Below the pieces are notes generated by a model that did no database searches, was not told the origin of the DNA, and saw only the letters and a program-made list of their open reading frames with translations. A stretch of 64,000 bases of DNA from Phytoseiulus persimilis (Eukaryota > Arthropoda > Arachnida > Mesostigmata > Phytoseiidae), in NCBI GenBank assembly GCA_037576195.1, contig CM075103.1:27178723-27242722 (forward strand), given 5' to 3'. Position numbers and translations under genes: made by a program. Shown here piece by piece: positions 12,973 to 27,520 of the stretch; position 1 is the stretch's first letter; every line of letters begins with the position of its first letter.

Positions 12973-14427
12973 GCTAATTACCAGGACTACGAAATCAACA
13001 TCTCTCATCAACATCATCACCATCGTTATCAAGGAGCGGGGCCCTGCAGGAACACTTCCAGAAACGAAACGCGCTAACGAGAGTCCTCGAAGGAGCAGCG
13101 TAGATAATTCGTGAAGGAGCTCCAGAGGGCCGGTCGCAAGCTGATCGCAAGTGTGGAAGCTCGCAGCAACAAAGAATGATCTTCAATCATTGTACACATG
13201 AACGCATGACGGACGAAACCAACGAACCATCCCGAGAGCCAACATGAGGGCACTATAGGAACCGTACCAATCGTCTTCCCGCAGGTGGAGAACGCTGTTC
13301 GCCGAGCCGCGGTTCCGCCACTCGGGAAAATCGAAACCAACGAATCTAGGGCGTAAACTCCGTAGAATTTAACGAAGGACTACAGTGGATGACGAACAGA
13401 GTTGCGAATCCAGATCGCAGAGCTGGGTTACCACCCACGCCGGGTTTTGAGGAAGCTGCGATGAAGACCTGATCGTGGGGTTTTCCTCCGCCGAAAGCCT
13501 TCTCCCGTCCCGGGCGGGGAGCGACGGAGAAGGCGTGAGAGTTCTCACCGGAGGACAGCGCGTCGAAGAATGTGGGTGATACATGAGTTAACCTTGAGTT
13601 GGTTAGAGTGAATATTGGGGATCGTGACAAGTTTCAACCGTGGTCTGACTCTTTGATGATCGACCCGTCCTCGGCCGGAATTCCTAATTCAGTTTGATGT
13701 GAGCGCCTCCGCTCTGCAGCATCTCAGTTGTTGAGATGTCGATAGAGTTGAGCGGAACGCGAATTCCTGAGTTCCATGAAGGTCGGGATTCTTTTATAAG
13801 AATTTTATTATTCCTGGACTTTTCACGAGAAAAGTACCATGTGTTCTCTTCTGACTAATGGATATAATATAAAGTACCACGGCGAAAGCTGAGAGCGACT
13901 ATCAATAATTCGCATGGCTGGTCCCCCATCTTTTCCGACAGGATCGAATGCCGGAACTGAGAAGTGGAAACACGGAGAGATAGGGAAAAAAGGAATGATC
14001 TTGTACGTACATTGTATATAAAACGACATCACGAACATATAAGTTAGGGTCGATGTCATGACAGACACGATCGACTGGACAGCCCTCGACAAACAAAGAC
14101 AAGCACTCGTGTGAGGGAACATGTAGCGCGAACGCGAAACGACGACGGGACCGTATCCAAGCCAATATCGGGAACAGATATTGGAGCGGTGATCCTCGCA
14201 TCGGCCCAGTACTTGAGTTTCGATAGCCCGGGGTGAAGCACGAGGCTGGGAGCTAGCTTAACAAATCTTCAGAGACTACGACAAGTCAGAAGGCGCGGTC
14301 AACCTGTTACCGTGCCCGCCTGGATCGTCATACCCACAACACGGAGCATAGACGATGTGTCGACAAAGATACTTCATCCTTTCTTATATAACCCATCTGT
14401 AAAATGCTGGAAACGTTGGAGAATAAA
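12973..14427 (+). other. Probable ZIC 3' UTR, with a poly(A) signal at its end
   Basis: No protein-like frame is seen. The first convincing AATAAA downstream of the ZIC stop is at 14422-14427, followed by an A-rich stretch, which gives a 3' UTR of about 1.45 kb. The UTR end is inferred from this signal alone. Confidence 0.35.
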
Positions 14428-17342
14428 AGTGTACAAAAAACTGAAGATGTATAGATACGATGAACGAGATCAGTCTTTTCTTTCTCTGGTTGCTACCTTC
14501 TAGACATTTTGTTGCCGGGTCAGGCCGATCAATTCGATCCGACTCGCTTTCCTCCGAACAGCTGCGATCCTCTCGCTTCCTCCCGGATCCTTGATTCAGC
14601 TAAACATTTTCCAGGGTCACATCGAAGTTGACTGGAATCACGTAAGGACCTATTGGGTCCATACCACTTCATCCAACTGTTGCCGATTCGATCATTCTAA
14701 GACTGAGGCAACGCATCTCTTGAAATTTTGTACGGTTACCGGTTTTCGGAAGCTCGATGTAACCCGAAACCGATCGAATAATTAATGGTTCCGTCATTAC
14801 TTAGGATGAAGGAAGTCGTACTGCAGAGAAGTATCATAGCAAACAAATGGTTCAGCGTGTGGGTTTTAAGTGAAGATCCCTGTTGCACACGTGAGTCGAA
14901 TCGATGACTCGGCAAAGCAGCAGCTAGGCGCTCAAAAACACCTAGTTATCAGAAAACTTCTGATCGGATTCAGACTCTGATCAGTACGCCCGCAGAAGAA
15001 GAGGATCGAATCGAAACTCTTCGGAGAGCATGCTCCATGAGTCCCTAGGGAGTTCTTGGACTCGGGACGTATGGGGATCGACGCTCTCGAGACTTGCGAG
15101 TATCTCGATCATAATCGTGCATTCAGAAAGAGTTGGACAAAACGTGATTGTATTCGCATCGGCTTACAAAAGAACAAACGGAGGGAAACAACGGCAGGCT
15201 GTGAATGCTGGCGCTATCAAAAACGTTTGCGTCCTCGAGAACAGTTCCCCGTCGATGAATAATTATGGATTTACACAAGCTTATCGTAACCATCAGCCAG
15301 CAGTCAACAGTAAATTCTATCAATGTTCAATCAGCTACCCTTATGTATAGCCTCCAGTCACAGCGCGACTCAGGAAATTCTCAGCCAACAGTTGTCACGA
15401 TGGATTTCGGTTTTCTTACGAAACAAGCGTAGAGCTGTGATTAATCGAATCACAAATATAGATCCGCACCGCTTGCGTCCAACCAGCCATCACAACCATT
15501 AGAGCGGCAACTAAAGAAGATCTCAACGTGTGCTCCGGGACTTTGATTGGTAGCGGCGATTGTGAAACCTCAATTGGATCACTACATTTCCGACTTCTAA
15601 CAGTATCGTCAGACATCTATCTGCGCTAAATCCCAGTGAAAACCGCGAGTCTGTGGCGCAAATAATGAGACGACGCCTTGGATGCAGCGGCCTCGGCTTT
15701 GATGGACGTGGTCGCTTTGTTTTCAGAGTTGACAACGGCCTTCTTTGCTTGCATTGTTTTGGGTGTCTCATCATGGATCGTGTGTGCGCGTGTGGGTGTT
15801 ACTGTTTTCCATAATGACCAAGCGTGATATTCAGATGTAATGGAATCTCCGCTCACGGAAGCATCGGTCTTCCGCACACACACACGCATGCACGGATCGA
15901 TGGACGGATTGTGCGACAGACTTTTTCTCAATAGAATCTTCTTGCCGCAATTGAAAGCCATCCTCGTGAGGGCGGCAATAGCAGCACGTGTCTCGGTTCA
16001 TTTTTCGAAAAAAATCCAATGGGGACGCGGTTCGAGACCCTCGCTCGTGCTTTTTGTCGTTGACATCCCGAGGTGACGCCCACTGCAAAATACCTGCCAG
16101 TGTTTAACCGAACGGATGAATTGACCGACAAAAGCTCCGGCTCATCTTATCGACCGACGCAGCTTTCGTCTCCTCGAGAACATTCGAAATCATGATGGGA
16201 GCCGTTCCAACTCAGCCGGGGAGCACATTCAATAACAGAGCATCTGAACCCTTGGAGTTTGGGAAGGATTCCCAACTCGGTAAGATCATGGCAATGGACA
16301 CTCTCTGATTTCCTGAACTAGCATGGAGTTGGTCGGTATCTACGGCGCCAGCATCCCCGTATTCTGGGAGAGGCCAGTTCTCGACCAGACGAAAGCGGGA
16401 AAACCAGAGGTCCTGCAAGCGTGACGTTGCGTTATGCGTCCGATTTGGCATTCCGTCTCTCACTGAACTCCGATCGTGGCAGTATTCAGGAACGATCAGC
16501 TCCAACGCTGGTGGGGATTGGTGTTCTAAGGAAACTGAAGCTTGTTTCCCCGGCTGTGGCTTCGGAACTTATTCGCGAAATCAGTTTTTAAGTTCCTCTT
16601 CATCACTCAGGTAGCGATTGCCCTGAATGATTTCGTGCTCCCTGCTTCCGCCAATAAATTTCCAATTTCCAATCGATTCCGAATTCCCAGTCCAGCCGAT
16701 CATGAGCGTCGTAGAGAATACCATGAAATGCCATGTCGAATCCCAATGCCCTACTGAGTGCCTTTGGTTTGGAGGGAGCGTCCTCAAGCTGTATGCCACG
16801 CCCCTGTGTTCCACGGAGAAGATTCGAAACTTATTCATCAGCCGTTCCTTGAGAGCCGCGTCGCGTTCGCTGGACACGGAGAGGAAATATGAATGAGCTG
16901 ATTGTGAAAGGAGACCACTCGGTGAGTTCGTTGAAGAGCGCAACTTACGTCAACTGAGATGTCCGTTGAGCAGCGGCGTGCGGTGCTTACATCACAACCT
17001 CCCGTCTGCAGGTGGACGTTTGCTGAGAGGTAATGATTATTGTAACAGAGCTCTACACCCAACGCAAATTACATCACATGAAACTCATCAAGGAACTTCT
17101 TGAATATCGGCCTACGTTGGTAGCGGGGTACGATTATGCTCGGGAGACATCATCCTCGCGGATGTTCATCGATCAGAGAATGCTTTGGACCCGCGCGGTT
17201 GGCTGGGCTGCAGTTGACAGCGTCTCTTCTACAGACGACTTGAATCTTCTTGCATCACAACGTTGTGTCTGTTTGTGAGCACACAAAAACATCTAACCGC
17301 CCGAATAGATTCATCCATTCATTCCTTCATTTAGTCATTCTT

Positions 17343-17366
17343 CTCACTCACTCACTCACTCACTCA
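17343..17366. repeat. CTCA tetranucleotide microsatellite
   Basis: Six perfect copies of CTCA, flanked on both sides by degenerate ATTC and TTCA repeats (about 17310-17385). Confidence 0.9.
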
Positions 17367-20300
17367 TCCATTCATTCGAATGTTCGTTTAGGTCGCGTGC
17401 GAATTCCCTACGAGTGACTGGGTCTAACTCTCTGGGTGTCGATTTGGCTCTCGACAGTTTTTATGTTTGTCGAGGAGTCCGTTTTGCTCAAGCACCAGCT
17501 CCTCAAGTGCGTCGAGGACTCTTCACTGTAGAGCATGTATGCTCATATGACAGTTTGCACTTGTGACATGCCGTCGGGGTCATGTCGGAACAGGAACGAT
17601 CTCCGACACTGAGCATCGAGAGGAACGAATCCATACTACGATTTCCTTCGAGGGGACTCTGAAGAGCAGCCCTGATGGGGCGTTGAGAACCCGACAACAA
17701 AGCATTCCTGCGTTCTCGGCCTTCGCAAAAGGAAAGTCGTGGTGAGGTCGGAGGTGGCAGGTATCAGACGATGTCAAGATGGAATTAGCGATGTAAATGT
17801 CAGAAAAGTGCTGGCGGACAATATTTCTGGGATTTGTATTGAGGAACGACTGCGACGTCGTCCGATAATCAGGTTTCCTGTTCAGGCCTCTTCATCGATC
17901 CGTATCTGAGGGTATTTATCAGTGAGCGAGCGAACGAACGAGCGATCAACTAAGCAAGCAAGCCGCACAACGATTCCCTAATCCCTTGTGGTGGTGGATC
18001 TGTTAATCTGTGTTGAGGATGTGTTCGATAATCTTAGGGAGCAAAGAAAGAAGAAGTTCTTTCTCAAGCTGCGTTGATGTCATCAAGGGCCTCGACCGGT
18101 ACGGCACCTCACAACAACGACTCTTACAGAGCTTCGTTTGCCCCTGAGCTTTCACCGATCTTGACTCCCAGAGAACGAGCTGTTCGTTTCTCGGGTACTT
18201 TTTCTTCCCGCATCCTGCAAATCACGAAGTTCCTGATGGAATCGGCAATGTTGGCGAGCCGGGGCAAAACGTACTGGACTCATTATTGGCATTTCTGAAC
18301 ACCGTCATTTCGAGTCTTGGCTGGGATCGTTCCTCGTCGAGATATTGTCTGGACCGCGTCGTTTCGTCATGTCGTTCGACGTTGGATCTGAAGCCCTGGT
18401 GGTCGCGCCAGCGATTACAAAAGCATCGGTGGATGAGCTTGCGAATAAATTGACCTCTGTGTGCACAAATAGTCTCTGTCACCCGGTGTCGGATAACCGT
18501 CCTGACAGACCTCCTCGGATCGGAGTCTAACGGAGCGGACAGGCCAACCGCCTGGATCACACCACAAGATGTTCTCAATCGTCCTATTTAAACTACGGAG
18601 TCGTCTCTCCCGCCTTTAGCATCTGCAAATCAAAGTGTCTAATTTCACATCGACCCCGTCTCTCTCCAACTCGACGAGGGGATGCCGAGCGAACGAGGGA
18701 GGTATCGGATACTTTCGACAACAATTCAAGCCCATCTCTTCCTCAACCCCTTCTCAATTGGAGTTATTGTCTCGGGCCTCTCCGATTTTCGAGCTGCTCG
18801 TGGTCGGGTTTTGCAATTTAACCCTCACTTTCTGAGCTGGTGTCTGTCTCCACTCGACCCACTGGTCCCCCCGGCGTCGCGAAACCCCTTTTTGTTTCTG
18901 GGCCGCTCGAAGAGAGTTCGAGGAGGTCTAGGCGGGCCGATCCGCTTCGTGCCGGGCAGGAGAACGTTCAGAAAACGAGGATGAGCGGATCCGCTCAGAG
19001 CAGAGCATGGTGAGCAAGAGAGAGGGGATCGAGGAGGAGGTTCTTGCCGAGAGCGTTCATAACTGTCAGGGCCAGATGACAGCGCGTAGGGGTAGAGTGT
19101 TGTGACAGAGGGACGATGTGAAACTCTGGACCTGGAGAGCTGGCTACCTTGGCTGGCCCGTCGTTGAGTGACTCTCACCGTGTAGCAGAACACTATGTAC
19201 TCAACGAATCGAGCGACGGAGTGAGCGACTGAGCCTGTTCCACGCTCGATTAGAGAGGGACAGATAAAACAAGAACGAAAGAGGAAGAGAGAGAACTCAC
19301 TCAGAAGTTGTCGTGCGCGTTTGCTCGGGGATCGTCTCGGGAACTGTCTCGATTCTAACGAGATGTTGGGCCATGCGCTCCACCAGACAACATGACGGGT
19401 AAAGCGGTCGGACCGTTCCTCCAACTCAGGCTCGCCGGCAATCCTTCGACTGGAGCTGTCACTCAATCAATAACCGTCTTCGGGATTCGATGTTTTCCCC
19501 TCCTGGAAACACTTCAAAGATCAACAGTTGCTTCCTCGGGCTCTTCCGGTGGTTTGTGTTGATTTTTACCATGATCCCAGCCAGAGGTCATTTCACACAT
19601 CGATGAAGCCGCTGTTCAGGTGGGAAGTGTAGGACCGGGAATAATAATAAAAATGAACCGAAACTTCCTTTATAGCCGAGCGCTTCTAGAGAAAAAGTTT
19701 CAAATTCACATGCGGATATCGCGTCGAAGGAAGAAACACCAAATTGATTGTTTGTTTGTTTGCGGTGGTGTCGCATCGCTGATCGCGGTTTTCGGCTCTG
19801 TGTTCGAAGATTGCATCAGCGATGCGACGCCTCGAGTGTTCGATCGTCAGGATTTCTCATCGCGCCATCGGTCTCCTTGGATTGATCAACTTCCTTCGAC
19901 TCGTCTCCAATCTGGGAGTCGGCCTGGAGCGGCCGTCAACTCCTCTGCGAAATCGATCGGGTTCACGTCCGCGAAACGTGCGGATCTCGTAAACCCGAAA
20001 TAGCGTTCATCACCGGTATCGACACCGTTTTCGAATTCGGGCGTCAGCTTGAAGGGTGGCGTCGGAGAGCACCTTCGATAGCTTCTGCCCGCTGATAAAA
20101 GCTTCCTCGGCGAAGCTTGAATGACTTCCGCTCTCGACAAGACAACTGAACTCGATCCGGCGACGATTCGCTTCTCATGCTTCCCGTCTGGCTCGAGTCG
20201 TCGTTTCGCCGTGAGGTGATTCTTGGGCAGCTTGGGGTTTTCCCGACGCTTTCGAGGATGAGAGTTTTCTCGGCTCTCGAATTCGAAATCCTTCCAGCCC

Positions 20301-21024
20301 TTAATTCTCCTCGCCCGCTGCCGACAAATTATTCGATTGTTCCCTAACAGAGCAGCAACGATCCCCCAAGGCGAGCTCTAATGTGGTCAGCCATGCGTGA
20401 GGTCATCTAGTGTCCGCAAGGGCTGTGTTCAAAGGCATTGTCACCGAGTACACAAAACAAACAATCGTGTTTGTTATGACTTCTTCGTGAAATTTCATGT
20501 TTGTGTGTGGTCGGCACACTACTCTCTAACTCCACCGGGAGGGCTTCGGCGGCTTCCTGACCTCGAGGCCAGAATCGGGCTACACTCCGTCATTTCCTAC
20601 ATTTCCGTTAGAACGTAGTCGTCCCAGAAAAAGCTTGATAAAAAAAAGACATAATTATCACTAGAGTGCTCTCTGATTCTTCTGCCCCTGTTGCTCGGCC
20701 GTTGCTGGTTTGCACAGGCTGCCGAATGAATCAGTGATGCGCGCCTCCGCCCACCCTGACACCCGCTTGCTCATCCACGACGAGGGGATCTGTGACAACG
20801 ACGCCGGGAACCGAGCAGCAAACAGATCACAATCTAATTATGGTTGTGTTGAGTTCTTGGCGCTTCATCATCCCCGAGAGACAGCAAACCTAGTTTGTAA
20901 GGGCGGAACATCGGGGGCTTCGTGAAGCAAACACGAGCTGCAGCGTGTCTCGGGTTGAATCTCGGAGACGCGGGTTCTCGATTGTCCACTCGGCGACCGG
21001 TTCGATGCCACAGGTCCACTGATA

Positions 21025-21036
21025 GGGGGGGGGGGG
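21025..21036. repeat. Homopolymer G run
   Basis: Twelve consecutive G on the plus strand. Confidence 0.9.
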
Positions 21037-24000
21037 TCGCTATTATTCGATTGCACGTTTCCACCCGGATCGTCGGCGGGCTTCCAGCGTTATCGCGAAC
21101 ACCGTTCCATTCATCATTTGCTCTCCTCCATCATGATGCTCTGCCTCAATAAGCGTTTTGTCTTCATTGTCATGATGAATATTATTGTTTATTGTTCGGC
21201 ACTGGACGAATCTCGTCACCCGTTGATCCATTCACCCGCTCGTTCGGCCATCCAGAGCTCAAGTAAGTCATCGATGCGTTTAATATTTCATTCATCAATT
21301 CACCCATTAATTGGTTCATCCGATCGTCATTGTTTGAGTTGATTCATCTACAAATCCATCTGGCTTTCCGCCCGTTCGTGCGTCCGCGTCATTGCTTTCC
21401 GATATTGTATTCATACATGCTTGTGTTACCCTATGCCTGTCCGGCTGGCTGGCTGGCTGTCTTGCTCGCTTGATGCTGCTGCTCGCCTGGCTCATGAGGC
21501 TGTTCGCTACGCTATCCATGCAATTAAACTGGGATCCCGCTGTTTCTTTCGGCTGTGTGTGAGCGAGTGTAAGCGTGTATGTTGTGTGTCGCGCCCAAAC
21601 GCCCGTCTGGTAGCATGATAATCGAAATTGTGTTGCACCAGCAGCAGCAATGCCAACCAGCCGCCCATTCCGCCTTACTTATGATGAACGAATACCTAAA
21701 TATGAGGCTCACCGGCTCTCTTGAAACGAAAAGCTACGTGCTCGTGCGCGTTTCGCGCTTGCGCAGCGCACGCGTTTTGAACTTCCAGGAATTCTGAGTT
21801 TGGAATCGCAAGACACGTTTTCCTCCGTTGAGGGGTATCTCGGGGAATCTCCAACATGCTCCGTCGGCTCTCGTTCCGGACAGGTGTCAGTCGACGTCAG
21901 TATTCCGAATGGTTCATCGTCTTCTCGACCGGTCCGGATCTGCTTTGATTTGACTGATTTGGATCGTTTCCCGATTCGGGCGATCTCGGCGATGATCGAC
22001 AACCCTGATGAATATTTTCCCGGCCGATGTGATCGAGGCTGCCCTCAGGAGCTCGTTGAGACAGTGGTATTGGGATTGGTTTTCTTCGTGGCATGCACAG
22101 TGCAGGTTTGACACTCCGCGAGGATCGTGATCACGCTTCGAGATTGTAGACAGCGAACCAAGTCACCGATGTTGTGTCCAGACGTTTACTGCTGAACCTC
22201 ATGCCCGATTCTCTTCTTCGGTCTCCAGAAGGATTCTCCCATCGATTCGGTCTTGTTGTGAGTCCCAGAGACAGCCTCCGCCCGAACGTGAGCGCTTCCT
22301 CGACGGAGACCAATAGCAGTTTTCTTATCGTGCTTCAATGAATACGATCCTAGGCCGCTTCATACCTCTTGTCGGGACCTCCGGATCGCCCGAACATGGA
22401 GCTCGCGTGAAGATGTTTCGCCCTACTTTTTGGTGTGAGGACTGAGGTATGACGGCTCCCTCAGTCGAGCGAATTCCGATTTCTAGCAGACGATCGGGCC
22501 GGAACTGATGAAGGCAAAAGTTGACCGGACCGAAGCTGGCAATTCCTCTGATGTGGAAGATATCTTTGCCTAGAGGGGTCCCCTGAGTCCATGAATCTCA
22601 ACCGAAAAGCTCTCTCCAGCACATGGAGCCTGTTTTTTCTTCCGAATTTCCAATCACGCCTTTACGGAGCTGAAACGACAACACACACAGATCTATTGCA
22701 GTTCCGATACTGATCCAATAATTTCAGGACCATCCTTGGACCTTGAGTTCATGTGTTTCAAATGAGCTCTTCACCGAACGGGATAATATCAGTCCGAGCT
22801 CTATAAAGAGTTTTGTTGAGATTCAGGAAAAATCCCTTGATCCGAATGAGAAGCGATCGGAAGACGGCGGGTTGGCGCTCCTCGCAGTTTGAGCCACAGT
22901 ATGAGCAGCTAGGCACTCCGCCGCAGACGTCATTCAGGAAGAGGAGACAGAGGAGATATTGGCTAAGTTGTATCCTTTTGTGTAATCCTTTTTATGCGTT
23001 GTTCTTCGGCAGCTTGTAGTCGTGTAGCAATTAATTCGAGCCTTTTGTACCCTCTACAGCGCGGCTCTTTTCATGTCAAATGCAGACTGAGTTTTTTTCT
23101 GCCAAGAGTCGCTCTTACCATTCCCGCCTCCCTCTCGCGCGCTTTCCTCGTGTCTCCGTTCCTCTGTTGTTCGAGTCTGCGAGTGCGTTTTATTGGTCTG
23201 ACGAGGAATGACTTCGCCCAAGTCACGGCTCAAGTCCCTACAGTCCACTTCTTCATGGAATGCATCACTTCGGAAATGGCATGCTTGACTGGAGAGCGAT
23301 CGGGATCGAGTTGGGTTTCGAGTCCTTTGATTCCCTCTTATCCGTAGTTCTCCTCCTCCTCCTCCTCGGAGTTTGGAGAAATAGGTTCAAAGCGGGATTT
23401 TTTCAGGCATTCTATAGTTGTTCAACTCAAGTCGAATATCGTGCCGCTTAGGAGGATCGTTCATAATCAGATCCCTCCCAGTAACGATCGGCTGCCCGAC
23501 GAGGTTGGGTTGGAGCGAACCTTGATGGGTCACTATGATGACGCTGATTTTATGGACGCGCGGTCCGATTCAGCCGCCCGGCAGCAGCACCAACGACAAG
23601 CATCCGTCCATAGGCCGGAGCAGGAGAGTTGCTGGCTCCAGATGAAGATGGCCAGCCCACATTCATAAGAACCGGCCGGGAGAAATCGTCCGAGAAGGAA
23701 TTCCGCCAGCCCTTTCACTCAATCAAAACAATGCCGCGATTGACAGATATCGAATGCCCATCCCTTCGGTTCATCGGCCAAGTCTCTCATCATGCTGTCT
23801 TACGGGAGCGCCTTCGGATCCAATGGTTCTGAAAGCAAAACTCTTTATTGCGCACAGCTCCTCCCAGAGAGATCGGAATCGGACAAGAGCAACCCGATTC
23901 CGAGAGTTCCAGGCCTGCTCGAGTAGTCCACGCGCTGAGACAGAAAGTTTGCGCGGGGCGTTGCTCTATGTTCCTGTTTCTGGTTGTTTCCCCATCAGGA

Positions 24001-24525
24001 GCCACCTGAAGCTCTCTTTTTTCTGAAAAGGAGCGTTTCTTTTGTGAATGAACATTTGTACGGAGCGAAGTAGAGAGAAACACTGTTGCTATGCTCGGCT
24101 ACGCGAGGTATTGTTAGCATATTTTTACATTCAAATTAGCTGGCAATCGAAAGCGGCGAATTCCTCCCCGTACCCGAGCGCTTCTGGTAGAGGCCTCCTC
24201 CGGGAGAGAAAAAAAAAATGAGGAGGAATCCTGTCCATCGGGGCCGATTTTTTCGTGACGACATTTTTGGGAGAGCTGAAGATTTCGAAAGAAAAATTCA
24301 GCCCAAGAACAGGACGATTGAGAGTTGCTGAGCGACGAAACAATACAAACGACTAACGAGGAAACGACACTTTGTTGCCGCGTGAGGGCCTTTGTTAAAG
24401 AGCGCTTCATCATTTCAACAGGACTGCCGTTTGTGGCTAATAGAAAAAAAAGAAAGAAAAAAGACGAAGAAAGAACCAATTTCACTTAACAACTCTATGG
24501 GATTCAGCCGTATTCAAAACAAGAA

Positions 24526-24540
24526 ACACACACACACACA
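24526..24540. repeat. Short CA dinucleotide tract
   Basis: Seven CA repeats, about 80 bases after a long purine (A and G) tract at 24440-24475. Confidence 0.85.
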
Positions 24541-26635
24541 GCAACATCTGCCGGAAGCGATCCGTTCCCGTTGAAGCATCGAGTCCGTTCTCCAGCTAGG
24601 TAGACATTTGCCTCGGCGGCTTGTTCAAGTTGTCAGGGCTGTCTTCGAAGACCACGTCAAACTCGGGGTGGAGATGAACTTGAAGCCTCATCTTCTCCAT
24701 TCCATTAACATCAACGTCGTCGAACAGTTTCAACAGGAGGAGAGGCTCTAAATGAAGAACAATCCAAAAGCATTTGAGGAACTCTAAGCCTCATTCCCAA
24801 CACAGGACTCGGACAGAAAAAATCAATTCATCAATGTTCGTCGGGCCGGAGAAACGGTCCCGAAAGGTACCGGACGAGTTAGGGTATCTTTTCGTGGAGG
24901 ATCCTTCCACATTTTAGCCCAACGATCCAGCGGCCACCGACTTCGAGGAAAGTGGGCACCGTGGAGCCCTTTCGACTGACGGTCGTGCATGTCATTCGAA
25001 GCACGGCGATGCGTTCTGCCTCGGATGGAACACATGTGATAACACTTTCGGAACATGACTCGGACGGATGATGATGATTAAAAGGTGATACCGCCCCACA
25101 TCCCGAGAGTTTGGCCGTCTCTGAGAAACGGACCCGACTTCCCATAAAATCGAGGCAGTGATTCGAAATACCACGCATGCAAACTAATAATTGTTTGTTC
25201 TTGGCACAGTGAATTTCCGATCTCGGAAGCTGAAATAAGATCCACACCGAGTCCACTGCGGTTATTGGTAAGGAGAAAGATCCCATCAGAAGACGCAGCT
25301 ACACAACCGTGCTAGGAAAAGTTCGCATATCGAATCGATCACCACACCTCTCAATGCGAGCTTTTCTTGCTCCATACGATGGGAGCGAAATTCGAAGAGG
25401 AGGATTCCGTTGGCGGATATAGGCTCCGAGCGTTGTCTGGACATGGGTCTGCTCAGAAGCATTGTAGAATCGTTTCATCGTGTGTCATTCCCCGTTTCTG
25501 TTCCCCCCTCACTGGCAATCACATGGCTCGAAAGAGGAAAGTAAACCATTACGGAGGTTTCGACGCATCAGACCGCTGAGGATGCTCTTTTTCACCCTGG
25601 GAAGATCAATCCAGAGCTTGCGAACCGTGAACAGGGGCGGACTAATCCCGACGAGAGGAACTTGAGCCTCTTCGGATTCCTCTTGGCGAGATATCCGTAG
25701 CCGTTGCCAACGATGATTCCCGCAGGAGAAACAGAGGCTTGACAGAGCTTTCCAGCGAGCGCTTCCAAATACGCTTCCTAAATCAGCAGGGATTGACTTC
25801 CCTGGTCTCCGGAGAATAATCTTGTCCGACGACGTCAAGTTACACTTCCTTGAAGACACGCGCATGAGGTGCGCTTCGCGTAGGGAACCCTCGTCGCTCG
25901 GAATCTCCGCCGACATGGAAACTCTATCGGATGGATTCCTACCTAGTCCTGAAGTCAAGCTACCAAGCAGGGTTTGAACTGATAGGGAACAATCTCCCTG
26001 ACTGGAGACCTCCGTCGACAAGGCATCCTGTCAAATGAACGGTTTCCACCATGGTGGGAATTTAAATGACAAGTTTTTCATCGGCGCAAAATCAAAATTA
26101 ACGGACCGCGGGGCTCTGCTTCCTCATCTGTTACATGATCGTTGGAAACTACGCCACAGATTGCATTGCGTTAGGGGTCGAAGGACAACTCAAAAGAGAA
26201 TTTGTCGGGTTTTGGACGAGCGCAGTTTCAAATTAGAATGTGTGGAGGCACACGAGGAAGGGACGCTGAAATAAGTGAGAAAAATCTCGGCTACTGGATG
26301 AACACGAATCGCTTCCACTTGGGTGCTTGCAATCTGCCAATTGTTCTCCATCGATCACTCATGAATTCTCTCCGCTAGAAGCCACAAGTTTTCACAGGAA
26401 ATGATACGACTATGCAAATCGAGTGCCTGCCGCGCTTCATTTCGCAACGGCGCTCGGATCAAATAGGACCTGCCATCAATCGCAAGCGCCAAAGTTCAAA
26501 CAAAGCGCTGGCCCGGTAGAAGTGTGGTTGAGAATAGAGTCTGGAGGATTCAATCGAACATCACAAACACCTACTCTCCGTTTGGTATTCGACATGCATA
26601 TGCTCAGAGGATTATGCAATTGGATTCTCAGCTAC

Positions 26636-26791
26636 CACGTAAGCGAGCGGGGATGGTAGATGTTGTATCGTGTTCCAAAAGATCAGCCTTTTCTTCCAGA
26701 AAACCACGGAGCTTCGTTTGATGCTCAGCCCGCTGGTGAAGGCAATCAGTTAGACTTTGATTGAGTTCTCTTCCAACTGCGACCAAGACAT
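26636..26791 (-). CDS. Possible helical exon, unrecognised
   Basis: On the minus strand a strong acceptor (ttccatttcag) ends just before 26791. A 156-base open stretch then runs to a possible GTAGCT donor at 26635. It reads VLVAVGRELNQSL, then HQRAEHQTKLRGFLEEKADL, with hydrophobic spacing that suits an amphipathic or coiled-coil helix. I do not recognise a family and cannot connect it to another exon in a consistent phase. It lies about 1.1 kb beyond the 3' end of AQR on the same strand. Confidence 0.2.
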
Positions 26792-27397
26792 CTGAAATGG
26801 AAATCCCGCCCCTCTCATCGCTAGATCTGCGCTTTCCTAATGCACATGAGACAACCCGTTCCGCTCGCGGCATATCCTTCAACGTTTCCAACAATCGCAT
26901 GAAAATACAGGGAGATAATTCAGATACATGAAGTATTGAGGTGATAATCTGAGTGAGCGTCTAACTCAGGCCGTGGGGGGAGGTGGGGTATGCAGACACC
27001 GATATGGGTTATCCAAAATTACTACCCGTATCAACAAATGCCCGTGGGAGAAACCCTCGCTCTCGAGGAATGTGGGGAAACTCCAGACCGTGGTTTGACT
27101 CCTCTTCACAGATTCAAGATCTTTCCGACGCGATCGGGAGCATAATGTGTCAAGTGCGTCTTTCACAAGTTACTTGAAGGTTTCTCAAGACCGAGAATTT
27201 CTCTCGGAGGGCAGAGAATGATCCGGATCAGAGCGAGGGCCAGGCTAGCGGATCATATTCGATGGTCTCGCGACGGTTTTCACGATTCCCGAAAACAATG
27301 ACCAGACTATGGAGTGAGCTACACAAGCTCGGGGTCACGCTGTTGCCTCGGTTGCTTTCCAGCCATTTCGATCGTGGTATTCAAATGAGTGACTTAC

Positions 27398-27520
27398 CGG
27401 CATCTCCGCCGTGACCCAGGAGACTTGTGCCGGCATTCTATACGCCGTTTTACGCCAGCATCGACAATCCGTGGAAAGCATCCTCAAAGTGAGAAATTTG
27501 GTGCACGTGGCGCGAATCAT
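27398..27520 (-). CDS. Possible first exon, 41 codons, unrecognised
   Basis: The minus strand has an ATG at 27520 followed by 41 open codons and then a perfect GTAAGT donor at 27397, leaving in phase 0. The peptide (MIRATCTKFLTLRMLSTDC...) matches no family I know, and I find no following exon in the right phase. It overlaps an exon-like stretch on the opposite strand (27421-27489), and at most one of the two is likely to be real. Confidence 0.18.
27421..27489 (+). CDS. Possible internal exon, 23 codons, unrecognised
   Basis: On the plus strand an acceptor (gtgacccag) precedes 69 open bases and a GTGAGA donor follows at 27490, with phase 0 at both ends. The peptide (ETCAGILYAVLRQHRQ, then SVESILK) looks helical. 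No partner exon was found. It competes with the minus-strand candidate at 27398-27520. Confidence 0.18.

Noticed and set aside
14615-14641. 27-base possible microexon between a ttttccag acceptor and a GTAAGG donor
   Set aside because: No partner exons with consistent phase were found. Isolated matches to splice consensus are expected by chance in 64 kb.
18825-19466. A 213-codon minus-strand open frame
   Set aside because: It is almost entirely Arg, Ser and Pro, with no recognisable motif. This is typical of the reverse frame of GC-rich non-coding DNA.
24114-24485. Minus-strand frame starting with a signal-peptide-like sequence (MKLVLSSSFFFLFFLL)
   Set aside because: The Phe and Leu run comes from a long A/G tract on the plus strand. 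The rest of the frame has no secreted-protein features, and no splice or poly(A) signals were found.
25509-26021. 170-codon minus-strand open frame
   Set aside because: It has no recognisable domain, no splice context and no conserved-looking motif. Left out, though it is longer than most chance frames here.
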